A stretch of 64,000 nt of DNA, from the NCBI GenBank assembly GCA_963778675.1, contig CAVZVI010000011.1, forward strand, positions 1,240,001 through 1,304,000. The letters run 5' to 3'. Within the stretch, counting starts at the first letter, position 1, and each line of letters starts with the position of its first letter. The position numbers were made by a program, and so were the translations under genes. Origin of the DNA: CAWCDJ01 sp963778675. Lineage in GTDB: Bacteria > Acidobacteriota > Terriglobia > Bryobacterales > Bryobacteraceae. Shown here one piece after another: positions 10,947 to 21,400 of this stretch. The notes under the pieces were generated by a model. That model ran no database searches, had not been told where the DNA came from, and saw nothing but the letters and a program-made list of their open reading frames with translations.

Positions 10947-12308
10947 TCACTTCAGGTAACCGAGGTACTCGGGATCTCCCGCGGCCAGGGAGGCCCTGAG
11001 TTTGCCCGCCAATTCCCATTGCCCGATGATGGGGTATTCGAGCATGGCGAGTTGGGCGAGCGCGGCGGATCCGGAGAGGGCGGCGCGAATCGTGGTGCGC
11101 TCGTAGGCCTTGACGGATTGCACGAGGCCGCGGACGGAATCCGGGAGGCGCCCGGTGCGGCGGGGGTGCGCACCTGTGCGGTCGATGTGACAAGGCACTT
11201 CCACAATGTCCTCGGGCTCGAGGTCTTCGATCGCGCCATCGTTGCGGACGTTGACGACAACCTGGCGGCTCTCGTCGGAGACCAGGCCGGTCATGACGTC
11301 GAGCGCGATGCGATGGTATCCGGTGGCGGTCTCGAACGGGTCGTACTCTTCGCGGGCGACCTGGAACGCAGAGCCGGCCTCGGCCTCGAGCTTCATGTAT
11401 GAGGCGTTGCGCTGGAGCAGATAGCCGCGATAGAGGGCGAGCGCACCGGGGGCATCCGCGGCCGCGAGTGCCCGGAAGAGCCCGGCGTTCATGCGCTGCA
11501 ACTCTTCGCCGCGGCTCGCGCCGGCCTTGAGCTGGTTCTCGTGCGCCTTGCGCTGGCTGTAGTAGAAGAAGAGGTACTCGGTCGGAATCAGGCGGAGGGT
11601 CTGGATCAGGGCCGGGTCGAAGAGATCGGCGGAGTATAGGCCGCGGAGGAGTTCGGAATCGTCTAGCAGGTGGCCGGTGATGTCTTCGCCGCGCAGCGTC
11701 ACGCGGCGCACCCAGCCGAGATGGTTGAGGCCGGCGTAGTCGAAGGTCATGTCGGAGGGCGGCGCTGCGACGGCTTCGGCGATCTTGTGAAACAGTTCGA
11801 TCGGCGTGTCGCAGATACCGATCACCCGCAGCGCAGTATTCTGCGCCAGCGCCTGGGTGATCAATCCGGCGGGGTTGGTGAAGTTGATGAACCAGGCGGC
11901 GGGCGCGACACGCTCCACCGTGCGGGCGTGCTGCAGGGTGACGGGAAGGGTGCGGAGGGCCATCGCTGCCCCGGCGGGTCCGGTGGTCTCCTGGCCCGCG
12001 AGGCCGTGTTCGATGGCGATGCGCTCGTCGCGGGCGCGCGCGGCGATTCCACCGACCCGCACGCTGTTGAGCACGAAATCCGCCCCTTCGGCGGCCTCTT
12101 CGAGGCGGGAAGATACGCAAATCTCGAATTCGGTTTCCGACGTCCTCAGGATTTCGCGTCCGAGGCGGGCGATGGTTTCGGTGCGCTCTGCGTCGACATC
12201 GTAGAGCGTCAGCCGGCCGATCTGGAGCAGTTGCTGCGCCTGGGACAATCCGTAGATGACAAGGGGCGTGCGCACGCCGCCTCCGCCGATGATGGTTACA
12301 TTCCGCAT
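10947..12308 (-). CDS. Glycoside hydrolase family 4 (6-phospho-glycosidase type)
   Basis: 453 residues from ATG 12308. The start motif MRNVTIIGGGGVRTP is the NAD-binding loop of GH4. GICDTPIELF supplies the metal-binding Cys region and DYAGLNHLGW the metal-binding His. GH4 enzymes hydrolyse phospho-sugars by an NAD and Mn-dependent oxidation-elimination route. The start overlaps the stop of the kinase gene by 13 bases, so translation is probably coupled. With the permease and PfkB kinase this forms a small operon for import, phosphorylation and cleavage of a carbohydrate. The exact substrate cannot be read. Confidence 0.88.
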   Translation of the reverse strand: MRNVTIIGGGGVRTPLVIYGLSQAQQLLQIGRLTLYDVDAERTETIARLGREILRTSETEFEICVSSRLEEAAEGADFVLNSVRVGGIAARARDERIAIEHGLAGQETTGPAGAAMALRTLPVTLQHARTVERVAPAAWFINFTNPAGLITQALAQNTALRVIGICDTPIELFHKIAEAVAAPPSDMTFDYAGLNHLGWVRRVTLRGEDITGHLLDDSELLRGLYSADLFDPALIQTLRLIPTEYLFFYYSQRKAHENQLKAGASRGEELQRMNAGLFRALAAADAPGALALYRGYLLQRNASYMKLEAEAGSAFQVAREEYDPFETATGYHRIALDVMTGLVSDESRQVVVNVRNDGAIEDLEPEDIVEVPCHIDRTGAHPRRTGRLPDSVRGLVQSVKAYERTTIRAALSGSAALAQLAMLEYPIIGQWELAGKLRASLAAGDPEYLGYLK

Positions 12309-13231
12309 GAGAGTGTCTTGAGATATTGTTCCAGACGCTGGGAGTCGGGGACGCCGGCCACTCCGCCATACGCTTCGGTGGAGAGCGCCCCGCAGATGTT
12401 GGCTGCTTTCAGGGCGACGCCGGGCGGATCGCCTCGGAGCCACGAATGCAGCAGACCGGCATTGAAGCAGTCTCCCGCCCCCGTGGTATCGATGGGGGTG
12501 ACGGCGAGAGGGGCGGCGAACTGGATGTCCCCATCCCACAGCAGCGCGGCGCCGCGCCCGCCCAGCTTGAGGGCTACGCGGCGGACGCCGGCGTCCTGGA
12601 ACCAGCGCAGGTTCGATTCGGGATCCTGCTCGCCGGTGATCGCATGCGCCTCGGTTTCGTTGGGAAAGAACCCATCGAGCAGGGGCAGAATGTCGCGCAT
12701 CCGCGGGTCGCGCAGCCAGGGCTCGTGCCAGCCGACGTCGAGAGAAATGCTGCATCCGTTGCGGCGAATGGCGGCGAAGAGGTCCGCGGCCGTCGCGAGA
12801 TCGGGAGCGAAGGCCAGGTGGACGTGGCGCGTGCAGGCCAGGCGGCTCGCCGCGGCGGCGTGGGCGATGGCCGCGGGAAAGCCGCGGTTGGCGCCGAGGT
12901 ACGTGAAGAAACTGCGTTCCTGCGGCGTGCTGACCGCAACGGTGAAGGCGGTGGGCTCGGAGGGATCGCGGATGATTTGTGAAGTATCGACCTGGTTTTG
13001 CCGCAGGCGCTCGATCAGCCAGTCGCCATCCTCGCCGATCACGCCGAGGACGGCGGCGCGGGACCCGAGTTTCGCAATGCCGCAGGCGGTGTTGGCGGCG
13101 CCGCCGCCCACCTCGCGATGAAAGGTTTTAGCGAAGGCCTCCTGGCCGGGGCGAGGCCAGAACTCGAAGCCGCTCAGGATGAGGTCGGCGTACAGTTCGC
13201 CGGCCACGATGATCTCGGGAGCTTCAGGCAT
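12296..13231 (-). CDS. PfkB-family carbohydrate kinase
   Basis: 311 residues from ATG 13231. Ribokinase-like fold: VGGGAANTACGIAKLG near the N-terminus is PfkB signature 1, and DTTGAGDCFNAGLL near residue 250 is signature 2 with the catalytic Asp. It would phosphorylate a sugar or nucleoside using ATP in the cytoplasm. The start overlaps the permease stop by 8 bases and the stop overlaps the GH4 start by 13 bases, so the three genes form one tightly packed unit. The substrate is probably linked to the GH4 substrate. Confidence 0.9.
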   Translation of the reverse strand: MPEAPEIIVAGELYADLILSGFEFWPRPGQEAFAKTFHREVGGGAANTACGIAKLGSRAAVLGVIGEDGDWLIERLRQNQVDTSQIIRDPSEPTAFTVAVSTPQERSFFTYLGANRGFPAAIAHAAAASRLACTRHVHLAFAPDLATAADLFAAIRRNGCSISLDVGWHEPWLRDPRMRDILPLLDGFFPNETEAHAITGEQDPESNLRWFQDAGVRRVALKLGGRGAALLWDGDIQFAAPLAVTPIDTTGAGDCFNAGLLHSWLRGDPPGVALKAANICGALSTEAYGGVAGVPDSQRLEQYLKTLSCGM

Positions 13232-14592
13232 CGGCACCTGCCGGGCGCGCGTTGAAGGGCCATTCACCGGTTCCGCGCGCGTGCCACAGGTAGGCGGCGA
13301 CCCCGCAGACCAGCAGCGCCACACCGGCCAGAATATAGGCCAGGCCGCTGGCGATCAGAATATACAGCCAGCCGAGGAACGCGATGACCCCCGGCAGAGG
13401 GTAAAGCGGCATGCGGAAGGGGCGCGCGATATCCGGGCGGTTGCGGCGAATGAGCGTGACGGCAAAGATCTGCGCCATGAATTGAATCAGAACCTGGATG
13501 ACGATGAGGCCGTTGATCAGCACATCCAGCTTCAGAAGCGACGCGGCGGCCGACGAGATCCCGATGAAGAGCACGGAAAAATAGGGGAAATTCTTGGTGG
13601 CATGCAACCGCGCGAACGGGCGGAAGAAGCGGCCATCCACTGCGGCGGCGTAGGGGACGCGCGAGTAGCCGAGAAGAACGGCGAACACGGAGGCGAAGGT
13701 GGTCCAGAGGATCAGGACCGTGACGATTGCCGCGGCCTTTGCGCCGTATAGCCGCTGGAAGAAATCGGACACGATCGCCGTCGATTGAATCGCCTCACGC
13801 CAGGGCACCACGCCGATGATCGTCACGTTCATGGTGAGATACAGCGTGGCGACGGCGATGATGGAGAGCAGGATGGAGCGCGGTACGACCTTCTCGGGTT
13901 TGCGCACTTCGCCGGCGAAGAAGCAGACGTTGTTGTACCCGCCGTAGTCATACATCGCAATCAGGGTAGCGCCGCCGAGACCGAAGAAGAACGCGGGCGA
14001 AGCGGAGAAGGCGCCGGGCGGGAAGTCGAGCACGCGCTTCGGGTCGAAGTTGAGCAGGCCGGCGGCAGTGATCCATCCTACCGTGCCGAGGACTACCACC
14101 CACATCACGACTCGAGAGGCGGCCGACGGAGCGAATATCACGACACAGCAGGAGCGTGATCAGCACGCAGACGCCCGCGGCCATCAGTTTCTCGTCGACC
14201 GGGCTCATATTCTTAAAGAGGAAACGGGCGTACTGGGCGAAGCCGACTGCGCCCGAGCCGATGGAGAGCGGGGCGAGCGCGATAGTCTGCCAGATGAACA
14301 GGAAGCTCATGAGGCGGCCGAGGCGCTGCGGGCCATAAGCTTCGGAGAGATAGTGATAGGGCCCGCCGGTGCCGGGCATGGCGGCTCCCAACTCGGCCCA
14401 GACCATGCCGTCGCACAGCGCCACCAGGGCGCCCAGGAGCCAGCCGAGAATCGCCTGGGGGCCATTCATTTTGGCGAGCAGGATCGGAATGGTGATGAAC
14501 GGCCCGACGCCGATCATCTCCAGCATGTTGGCGGAGGTAGCTCCCAGAAGACCGATACCGCGGACGAGATGCGGGGAATCAGGCTGCGACAA
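13224..14592 (-). pseudogene. APC-superfamily permease, one frameshift
   Basis: Two overlapping frames make one amino acid/polyamine/organocation permease of about 450 residues. The N-terminal half holds IGVGPFITIPILLAKMNG and AAMPGTGGPYHYLSEAYG, the classic APC helix-1 and helix-3 motifs. The C-terminal half continues with further helices to a small RPAGADA tail. The frame breaks near 14112: dropping one T there restores IRSVGRLSVVMWVVVLG. The start is a TTG at 14592, and no clear ribosome-binding site is seen. It could be a real lesion or a sequence error; the downstream kinase and GH4 genes remain intact. It probably imports the substrate of that operon. Confidence 0.78.
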
Positions 14593-14636
14593 TTGTCCAA
14601 GGTATCATATTAAGTACGAAACGCCGGACTCTGATT

Positions 14637-15728
14637 TTGGTCTTGCTGGCCGTATTGGGAGCGGCCGCACAATCGCCGCTGGAACAGGCCGTGACGCTGG
14701 CGCGAGAGAGGCGCTACGCCGAAGCGCGCAAGGTGCTGGAAGGCGTACCGGAGCCCGAGGCTATTCCGCAGCGCATCGCCTTTCACCGGCTCAAGGCAGC
14801 GGTTGCTTCGGGGTTGGGAGAGGCCGCGGCGGCCGTGGATGAGATGCGGGCGGCGCTGGCGCTCGAACCCGGGGATCCGGGATTGCTCGCGGCGGCGGCG
14901 GCGGCGGAACTGCAGTCAGGCCGGCTCGACGAAGCGTTGGCGCATGCCCGCGCCGGCGGCAACACGGCCGTGGCCCAGGCGTTGGTCGGAGACATCCAGG
15001 AAAAGCGCGGCGCGTACGTCGAAGCGGCACGAGCGTATCAGGCAGCGGTCGCGCTGGCGCCGGGCGAGGAGCGATACCGGATGGCCCTGGCCCTGGAATT
15101 GGTCGAACACCACACGTTCGAGCCTGCGGTAGCCGTGCTGGCGCAGGCGGCGGCCCTGTTTCCGAAGTCGGCGAAAATCCGCACTCTGCTGGGAGTCGCG
15201 CAGTACGCGGCGGGGCGGTACGACGAGGCGGAGGCCGCGCTCACGGACGCGATCGCGATCGATCCGGCGCTGGAGCCCGTGTACGGCTACCTGGCGCAGG
15301 TGGCGCTGGAAGCCACTACGGTGCCGCCGGAGCGCACGTTGAAAGCGATCTGCCGGCGGGAGCCGGCGGTGTGCGCGGCGTTGAAATCGCGGGCGGCGCG
15401 GGAGACCGGTGATGCGGCGCTCGAGGCGCAGGCGGTGGCGGAACTGAAGCGCGCGCCCTCCGGAAGCGCCGTGGCACGCTGTGAACTCGGGCGGGTGTAC
15501 CAATCGTCGGGCCAGCTGGCTGAGGCGCGGAAGGAACTGGAGGCGTGCGTGCGGCTTGACCCCTCGCCGCAGAACCATTACCGGCTGGGGCTGATCTACA
15601 GCCGGCTCGGGCTGGCGGAGCAGGCCCGGAACGAGATGGCGCTTCGCAAGGAAGCCGAGGAGCGGAAATCGGCGGAGACCGCGCGCAAACAAAACGCGGT
15701 CCAGGCATTTCAGTTTCTGATCAAATGA
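14637..15728 (+). CDS. TPR-repeat protein with signal-like N-terminus
   Basis: 363 residues, mostly tetratricopeptide helices with typical A-G-Y/F spacing, for example AAALFPKSAKIRTLLGVAQY and RYDEAEAALTDAIAIDPA. The first usual start is TTG 14637, but the same frame reads STKRRTLIL immediately upstream and joins a hydrophobic run ending GAAAQS. That is a full signal peptide, so initiation may be earlier at a rare codon; a stop at 14538-14540 bounds the frame. A protein-protein scaffold, probably exported. It ends one base before the convergent PIG-L gene. Confidence 0.78.
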   Translation: MVLLAVLGAAAQSPLEQAVTLARERRYAEARKVLEGVPEPEAIPQRIAFHRLKAAVASGLGEAAAAVDEMRAALALEPGDPGLLAAAAAAELQSGRLDEALAHARAGGNTAVAQALVGDIQEKRGAYVEAARAYQAAVALAPGEERYRMALALELVEHHTFEPAVAVLAQAAALFPKSAKIRTLLGVAQYAAGRYDEAEAALTDAIAIDPALEPVYGYLAQVALEATTVPPERTLKAICRREPAVCAALKSRAARETGDAALEAQAVAELKRAPSGSAVARCELGRVYQSSGQLAEARKELEACVRLDPSPQNHYRLGLIYSRLGLAEQARNEMALRKEAEERKSAETARKQNAVQAFQFLIK

Positions 15729-18407
15729 TCAGCGCTGCGGGTTCTTCGGCAGGCTGATGATATTGGCAAAGATGCGATACGCGCCGGGCACGCCTTCGGG
15801 CAGTTCGCGGTAGAAGGCCCAGGCGTCGTAAACGTAAATCCCCTTGCCGTATTTCGCGTAAAGCAAGCCGCCCTTTTGCGGCTCCTGTCCCTGGTCGTGC
15901 GCCTCGAGCAGCGCCTCGTAGTGCGCATCCCAGGACTTCATCCACTTCGAGCCGCGCTCTTCGACCCAGCCGGTGAAATCTTTTTCGGTGATCCGATTAG
16001 GCCAGTTGAAGATAGGGTTGGAGGGCGCCAGGATCTCCACCTTCGAGGCCTCGTCGGTGACCTCTTCCGGGTTCGAAGTCATGGTGTACGGGTACGGGCC
16101 GAAATTGTGGTCGTACTCCGGCGTGTTGTACTGCACGATGACGACGCCGCCATTCTTCACGTAGTCGAGGAGGCGCTGGTTGTAGGTGGCGAGTTCCGGC
16201 CGCGCAGCGTAGGTGCGCACGCCCAGCAGGATGGCATCGTAGGCCGAGAGATCGCCGCTGGCGATGTCGGCGGGGGCGAGAAAGTTCACCTTGATGCCGA
16301 GGTGCTCGAGGGAATCCGGCACGTCGTCGCCGCTTCCCATGACATAGCCGACCTTGAGCCCCGGAGCGACCTTGACGTCCACACCGCTGGTCTTGTAGGT
16401 GGACGGTGTGTAGAGGAAGTAGGGACGCAGGCCGCTATATCCGGTCACCTCGTACCCTTCTTTGTACTCTTTGCCTCCGGACTCCGCTACAGCGGTGATG
16501 GTGTACGGCTTCTCGGCGAGGCTGGAGGGCGTGACGGTGAAGGAAACCGAGCGATCCTGGCCGTCCTCGGCCGTGGCGAAGGGTACGGTTGCCGGGTCCG
16601 CTTTCCAGCCCGCGGGCAGATCGAGCCGGACCGTACCGCTGGCCGGACCCTTGACGTTACTGTGAATGACCGCTTTGACCGGGAAGGCCTTGGCATCGAG
16701 CGGCACGATGCCGAAGCGCGGGGAGATCGAGATTCCGATGGCCGGACCAGCCGCCAGCGGCTCGAGCACGGTTCCGAGCCCGTTGACCCGCTTTACGGTC
16801 TGGACGACCTGGCCGATGCGAATGGGGACGCCGTCGAAACTCCAATCCGCCCAGGCAACCAGCGGATAAGGCGCCAGGGGGCGGTTTAAGTACTGCGGCA
16901 TCTCGATGTCGTAATAAGACTGCTCGATATCGGGCCGGGTGAAATAGGGCCGCGTGAAGGTCGCGTTGTCAGGAACTTTGACGGTGAACTTGCTGTCAAC
17001 CGCCGTTGCGGAAGCAGACGTTACACTCCAGGCGGGGCCAATGTCCGATTCCACGCTGACCTTTTGCAGGCTTGCAGGCGTCGAACCCTGGTTGACGGTG
17101 TGCACCTTGACACCGAAGGTCTGTCCGGGGATTGCAATGCGGAAGGTCTCGGGATCGCCGAGGAACTGGGCCATGCGCGGATTCGGCTCCCGGTCGGGCG
17201 CCACCGAGGCCGCGATCGAGAGGCCGAGCGATTCGGCGAGCGCGTTGTTGAACTGGGCCCGCTTGATGTTCAGCTCATGCAACAGATCGTACTTCGACTC
17301 TTCGGAGAGGCCGCTGTTTTGAACGGCGGAGATCAGCGCGACGGTCTCCTTCAAGCCTTGCGCGAGGGCGGGCGCGCACCGCTCGGGTGCGGCACCCGAA
17401 AACCGGGCGGTCGCCTCCTCCACGGCCGTGTTGATCCTGCGCAGGCCTGCAGTCAGAAACCCGGTGTCGCCGCCCCTGGCGAGTGAGGCCAGGCCCATCA
17501 GGCTGGTGTCGATCCCGTCGAAGAAATCCTTCTCCTTTTCGGGAACATCGACGTTGGAGGCGTAGCGATGATAGGTGCTGGTCACCTGGCCGGCTTTGGG
17601 AATGTTGGGGCCGCCATTTTGCGATTTCTGATACCCGAGGCCTTCGCGCGAAACCTGTACATAGGACTCGCCGAGCATCGGGTCGTAGGTGCCCTGAGGG
17701 ATTTCCACGTTGACGGCGAGGGGCGTGGCGCCGGCGCGCGCAAAGAACGGCGCACGGGCGTAATCCTTGACCGGCGACCAGGGGCGCAGTCCGGCGCGGA
17801 TCTGATCCGGGAACATATTGGGATCCCCGGCGGCCTTGAAAACCGCCTGGGCCATGGCGCCGGCGGTCTGGTGATTGCCGTGCCCGTCGCTGGGGCCGCC
17901 CACGAAGACCGAAGTGATGACGAGCGGCCGCACCATGCGGACCACGCGTACCACGTCGGCGAGCACGCGGTCGCGTGTCCAATGGTCGATCGATTCGGCC
18001 ATGGTCTTCGAGAAGCCATAATCGATGACGCGCGTCCAGTACTGGTCGACTCCGTAGTAGCGGCCGGCAGCCAGGAGTTCCTCGGTGCGAACCAGGCCGA
18101 GCGCATCGAAGTAATCGTCCGACATGACGTTGGCGCCGCCTTCGCCGCGGTTTAGCGTGAGCAAAGCGACGCGCGTCCCTTTGCCGCGCGATTCGTAGGT
18201 GAGCATGCCGCCGTCTTCATCGTCGGGGTGGGCGGTGATCATGATGAGGCTGGCCCGGGTGTGAAGCTTCTTGAGGCTCTGCCACAGAGCGGCCGAGCCG
18301 CGGTTAACCGGGATTTCGCGCGCGGCCACGGCCGGCTTGATCGAAGTGTCATAAGGCGCCTGCGCGAACGCAGAAGCCAGGAAGACGATCGAAATGAGGA
18401 GTCTCAT
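15729..18407 (-). CDS. Secreted PIG-L (LmbE-like) deacetylase, large C-terminal extension
   Basis: 892 residues from ATG 18407, opening with a signal peptide (MRLLISIVFLASAFAQ). The PIG-L domain at ~45-300 has the metal motif AHPDDE (His60, Asp62, Asp63, Glu64) and a distal GHGNHQ with further His ligands. Such zinc enzymes remove N-acetyl groups from amino sugars. The middle (~400-620) looks like beta-sandwich/NEW3-type domains. The last ~250 residues resemble a glutamine-amidotransferase-like fold (AYDAILLGVRTYAARPEL). It starts 4 bases after the TonB-receptor stop, so the two are probably co-translated. Likely role: deacetylating an imported or cell-surface glycan. The substrate is not known. 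Confidence 0.88.
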   Translation of the reverse strand: MRLLISIVFLASAFAQAPYDTSIKPAVAAREIPVNRGSAALWQSLKKLHTRASLIMITAHPDDEDGGMLTYESRGKGTRVALLTLNRGEGGANVMSDDYFDALGLVRTEELLAAGRYYGVDQYWTRVIDYGFSKTMAESIDHWTRDRVLADVVRVVRMVRPLVITSVFVGGPSDGHGNHQTAGAMAQAVFKAAGDPNMFPDQIRAGLRPWSPVKDYARAPFFARAGATPLAVNVEIPQGTYDPMLGESYVQVSREGLGYQKSQNGGPNIPKAGQVTSTYHRYASNVDVPEKEKDFFDGIDTSLMGLASLARGGDTGFLTAGLRRINTAVEEATARFSGAAPERCAPALAQGLKETVALISAVQNSGLSEESKYDLLHELNIKRAQFNNALAESLGLSIAASVAPDREPNPRMAQFLGDPETFRIAIPGQTFGVKVHTVNQGSTPASLQKVSVESDIGPAWSVTSASATAVDSKFTVKVPDNATFTRPYFTRPDIEQSYYDIEMPQYLNRPLAPYPLVAWADWSFDGVPIRIGQVVQTVKRVNGLGTVLEPLAAGPAIGISISPRFGIVPLDAKAFPVKAVIHSNVKGPASGTVRLDLPAGWKADPATVPFATAEDGQDRSVSFTVTPSSLAEKPYTITAVAESGGKEYKEGYEVTGYSGLRPYFLYTPSTYKTSGVDVKVAPGLKVGYVMGSGDDVPDSLEHLGIKVNFLAPADIASGDLSAYDAILLGVRTYAARPELATYNQRLLDYVKNGGVVIVQYNTPEYDHNFGPYPYTMTSNPEEVTDEASKVEILAPSNPIFNWPNRITEKDFTGWVEERGSKWMKSWDAHYEALLEAHDQGQEPQKGGLLYAKYGKGIYVYDAWAFYRELPEGVPGAYRIFANIISLPKNPQR

Positions 18408-18411
18408 GGGG

Positions 18412-21400
18412 TCAGAAATACAATTTGAGCGCAAACTGGATCTCGCGGGGGTCGGTCACCGTGCTGAACGACTTGCCGAACGACCCCAGGGAAGATGCGG
18501 CGACACTCGCGCTCGGGTTATTGAAATTGGCGTGGTTGAACGCGTTGAAGAACTCCGACCGGAACTCCACGCGCCAGCTCTCGGTGACCGGGAAACGCTT
18601 GAACAGGCTCAGGTCGACGTTCTGAATCCCCGGACCGTGGAATGCGCGCGGGGCGCAGTTGCCGAAGTAACCAGAGGCGGGCGTCGTGAACGCCTTAGGA
18701 TTGAGGAAGAAGCCGGTGGATCCGCTGCCGACGAATTGCGACGGATCGCTGGTGGCGCCGGCGTAGGGATCGCCGATGCAACTCGCGCGGTTGGCGTGGC
18801 TGCCGCCGGTCGCGCTGACATCCGGAGCGGAAACGGTGAACGGCGTGCCGGTTTCCAGGGTCACAATGGAGTTCACTTGCCACCCGCCGATCAGGCGGCT
18901 GGCCAGATGGTCGCTATTGAGAACTGCGCCGCCCTTCCCGATCGGGAGATCCCAGACGGCATTGGCGACAAACCGGTGCGTCACGTCAAACGGCGAGTTG
19001 CTCCGCTCCAGGCTGTAGTTATAAGCGCTGGCCGGTGTGGAGCCTCCAGTCAGGTTGTCCACGTAGTCGGAGAAATTGTGGCTCCAGGTGTAGCTGATGC
19101 CGTAGGAAAGGCGCTTCGAGAAGCGCCTTCGCAAAGAGACGAGCAGGCCGTTGTAGTTGGTGTTGCCGTCGTTGGTGGCAAGCTCCAGGAAGGCGTGGTT
19201 GCCGGTGGTGGACGTCAGCGTGGTGTTCAGGTTCGCGTACGGGAAAATGGTCATCGGCTTTCCATTGGCGTCGAAGCCGGTGACGAAACCCTGGTTGGCG
19301 TTGCGCAGGCGATTCATCTTGCGGCCGAAGTTCCCTACGTAAGAGATATCGAGCACGGTGCTTTGCGAGATTTCGATTTGCGGCCCGAAGCTCACCTGGC
19401 TGACATAGCCGGTGCGCTCGTTGGGATCCTGCGCGCGCGTCTGCAGCTTGGTCAGGTCCACCAGGGCAGGCGTGAACTGTGACGCGGGGAAGCCATTCTT
19501 CAATTGAAACGCCGGAGTGGTGCTGCCCAGCGTCTGGGCAAGCGATCCGTCAATCACCCAGGGCGGGTTGATTGCCAGCATGCTCTCCGATCCAATGCGA
19601 ATGATGTGCTGGTAGAAAATGCCGTAGCCGCCTCGCAGGACCACCCGCTCCTTGGGCTGCCAGCTGAAGCCGACCCGCGGAGCGAAGTCGTTCTTGTCCG
19701 GATGCACCAGGCCGCGAGCGTACCAGTCGCCGCTCTGCGCGGTGACGAAGCCTCCGCCGTTGGCCGGCGTGAAGTTAGACATCGCATTCTGGTGATTGAG
19801 GATCGGCGAGAACAGCTCATACCGCAAGCCGTAGGTGACGGTCAGTGTGGGCTTGAGGCGCCAGGTGTCCTGGGCGAAGAAGTTGTTGGAGTCCTGGTAA
19901 TTGTGCACCACCGTGGGAGTGGTGAAAGCCGCGGTGCTGATGTCGCCCAGCAGGAAGTCAGGAACGCCCAGGCCGCTGTTTCCGCTATAGATTCCGCTGG
20001 CGGTGATCTGGCCCTGCAGGGACTGGATATCGAGGAAGTTGTCGCTGGTATGGCGATGCTCGTAACCGAACTTCAGGCTGTGGTTGCCCTTTAGCCAGCT
20101 CAGCGTATCAAGCAATTGCCAAACCTGCGAGACCTGGAACTGGGGACGCCAGGGTGAAGAGCCGAGGCGCTGCAAGCCGCTGATGTTGATGGGAGGGAGA
20201 CCGGCATCGTTCGGTCCGGAGGGGATGCCCGTGAGGCCGTAGTCTGTTGCGTTCGAGGTGCCCAGCGTGAGGCCGATGGGATCGCTATGTGCGTAGTCCC
20301 GGCTGAACCCGGCGCGCAACTCGTTCAACATGGCGGGTTTCAGCAGATCTGTCCAGGCGGCGGCCACGGACTTGCCGCGAATCCGGTACTGGGTAGCGAA
20401 GTTGCCGTTGCCGGCCAGCGGATTGCCGGTCCATGGCGGATCCTGGCGATCCACCGTATAGTCGCTGAAGCGGCCGAACACGCGGCTGGTGTCCGTAATG
20501 TTGTGGTCGACGCGGGTGTCCCAGGAATATGTGTCGTTGGGGACGGAGTATTGAAACTGGTAGTTGGGCGCGCCGGTCCAGCTCCCGGGCTGCCCGAGCC
20601 GCGCGACCGCCGAAGGAATGTTCGGGTCCGGATACAATGCGAGCAATTTCTGGCCCACCGGGTCGATGCAGCCGGCCGCGATGATGTTGCCGGTGATGCA
20701 GCCATTCTGGCTGGGAACCACCGGATTGGCCAGGGAGGCCTTCAGTTCGGTGAAGTTCCCCTGCTTCATCAAGGGCGTGGGCACGGCGGAATTCACCGTG
20801 GTCGCCTTCCGGCTGGTGAAGTTCTGGGCGTCGAAGAAGAAGAACGTCTTGTTCTTGATGATGGGGCCGCCGATGGTGCCCCCGAACTGGTTCTGGCTGA
20901 AGTGGCCGCGCGTCACGCCTCCGGCGTTGTTGAAGAAGCTGTTGGAATCGAACCGGCTGTTGCGCACGAACTCCCAGACATCGCCGTGGAAGGCGTTGGT
21001 GCCGCTCTTCATGGAAGCGTTGATCACGGCGCCGGCGGACGTCCCGAATTCGGCGGAGTAGGTGCGGGTCTGCACGCGGAACTCCTGCAGCGCGTCTGGA
21101 GGCGGCTGCACGGTCTGCACCGAGCCCTCCTGCAGGTTGGTGGAGCCGGAGTTGTTGTCGACGCCATCGAGGGAGAAGTAGTTCTGGGTTTCCAGGTTCC
21201 CGTTAGAGCTGAACCGGTCGGGCGCCGTGTTGTTCGAATTGGTGAGGTTCTTCTGAATGCCCGGCTCGAGCAGAGCAAGGTCTGCATACCGGCGGCCGTT
21301 CAGCGGCAAGTCACGGATCTGCCGTTCCTGCACCACGCCGCCTACGTCGGCGGACTGGGTTTGCAAAAGCGCGCCGGCCGACTGCACCTGCACAGTTTCG

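Noticed and set aside
10918..12369. Alternative minus-strand frame of 483 codons across GH4
   Set aside because: Arg/Pro/His-rich shadow; the frame starting at 12308 carries the GH4 motifs.
11670..13121. Open frame of 483 codons on the plus strand
   Set aside because: Runs across GH4 and the PfkB kinase in antisense; both are clearly real genes.
19108..19129. 22-bp inverted repeat (10-bp arms) inside the first TonB receptor
   Set aside because: It encodes the conserved segment RRRFSKRLSY of the barrel; likely forced by the protein sequence rather than a regulatory hairpin.
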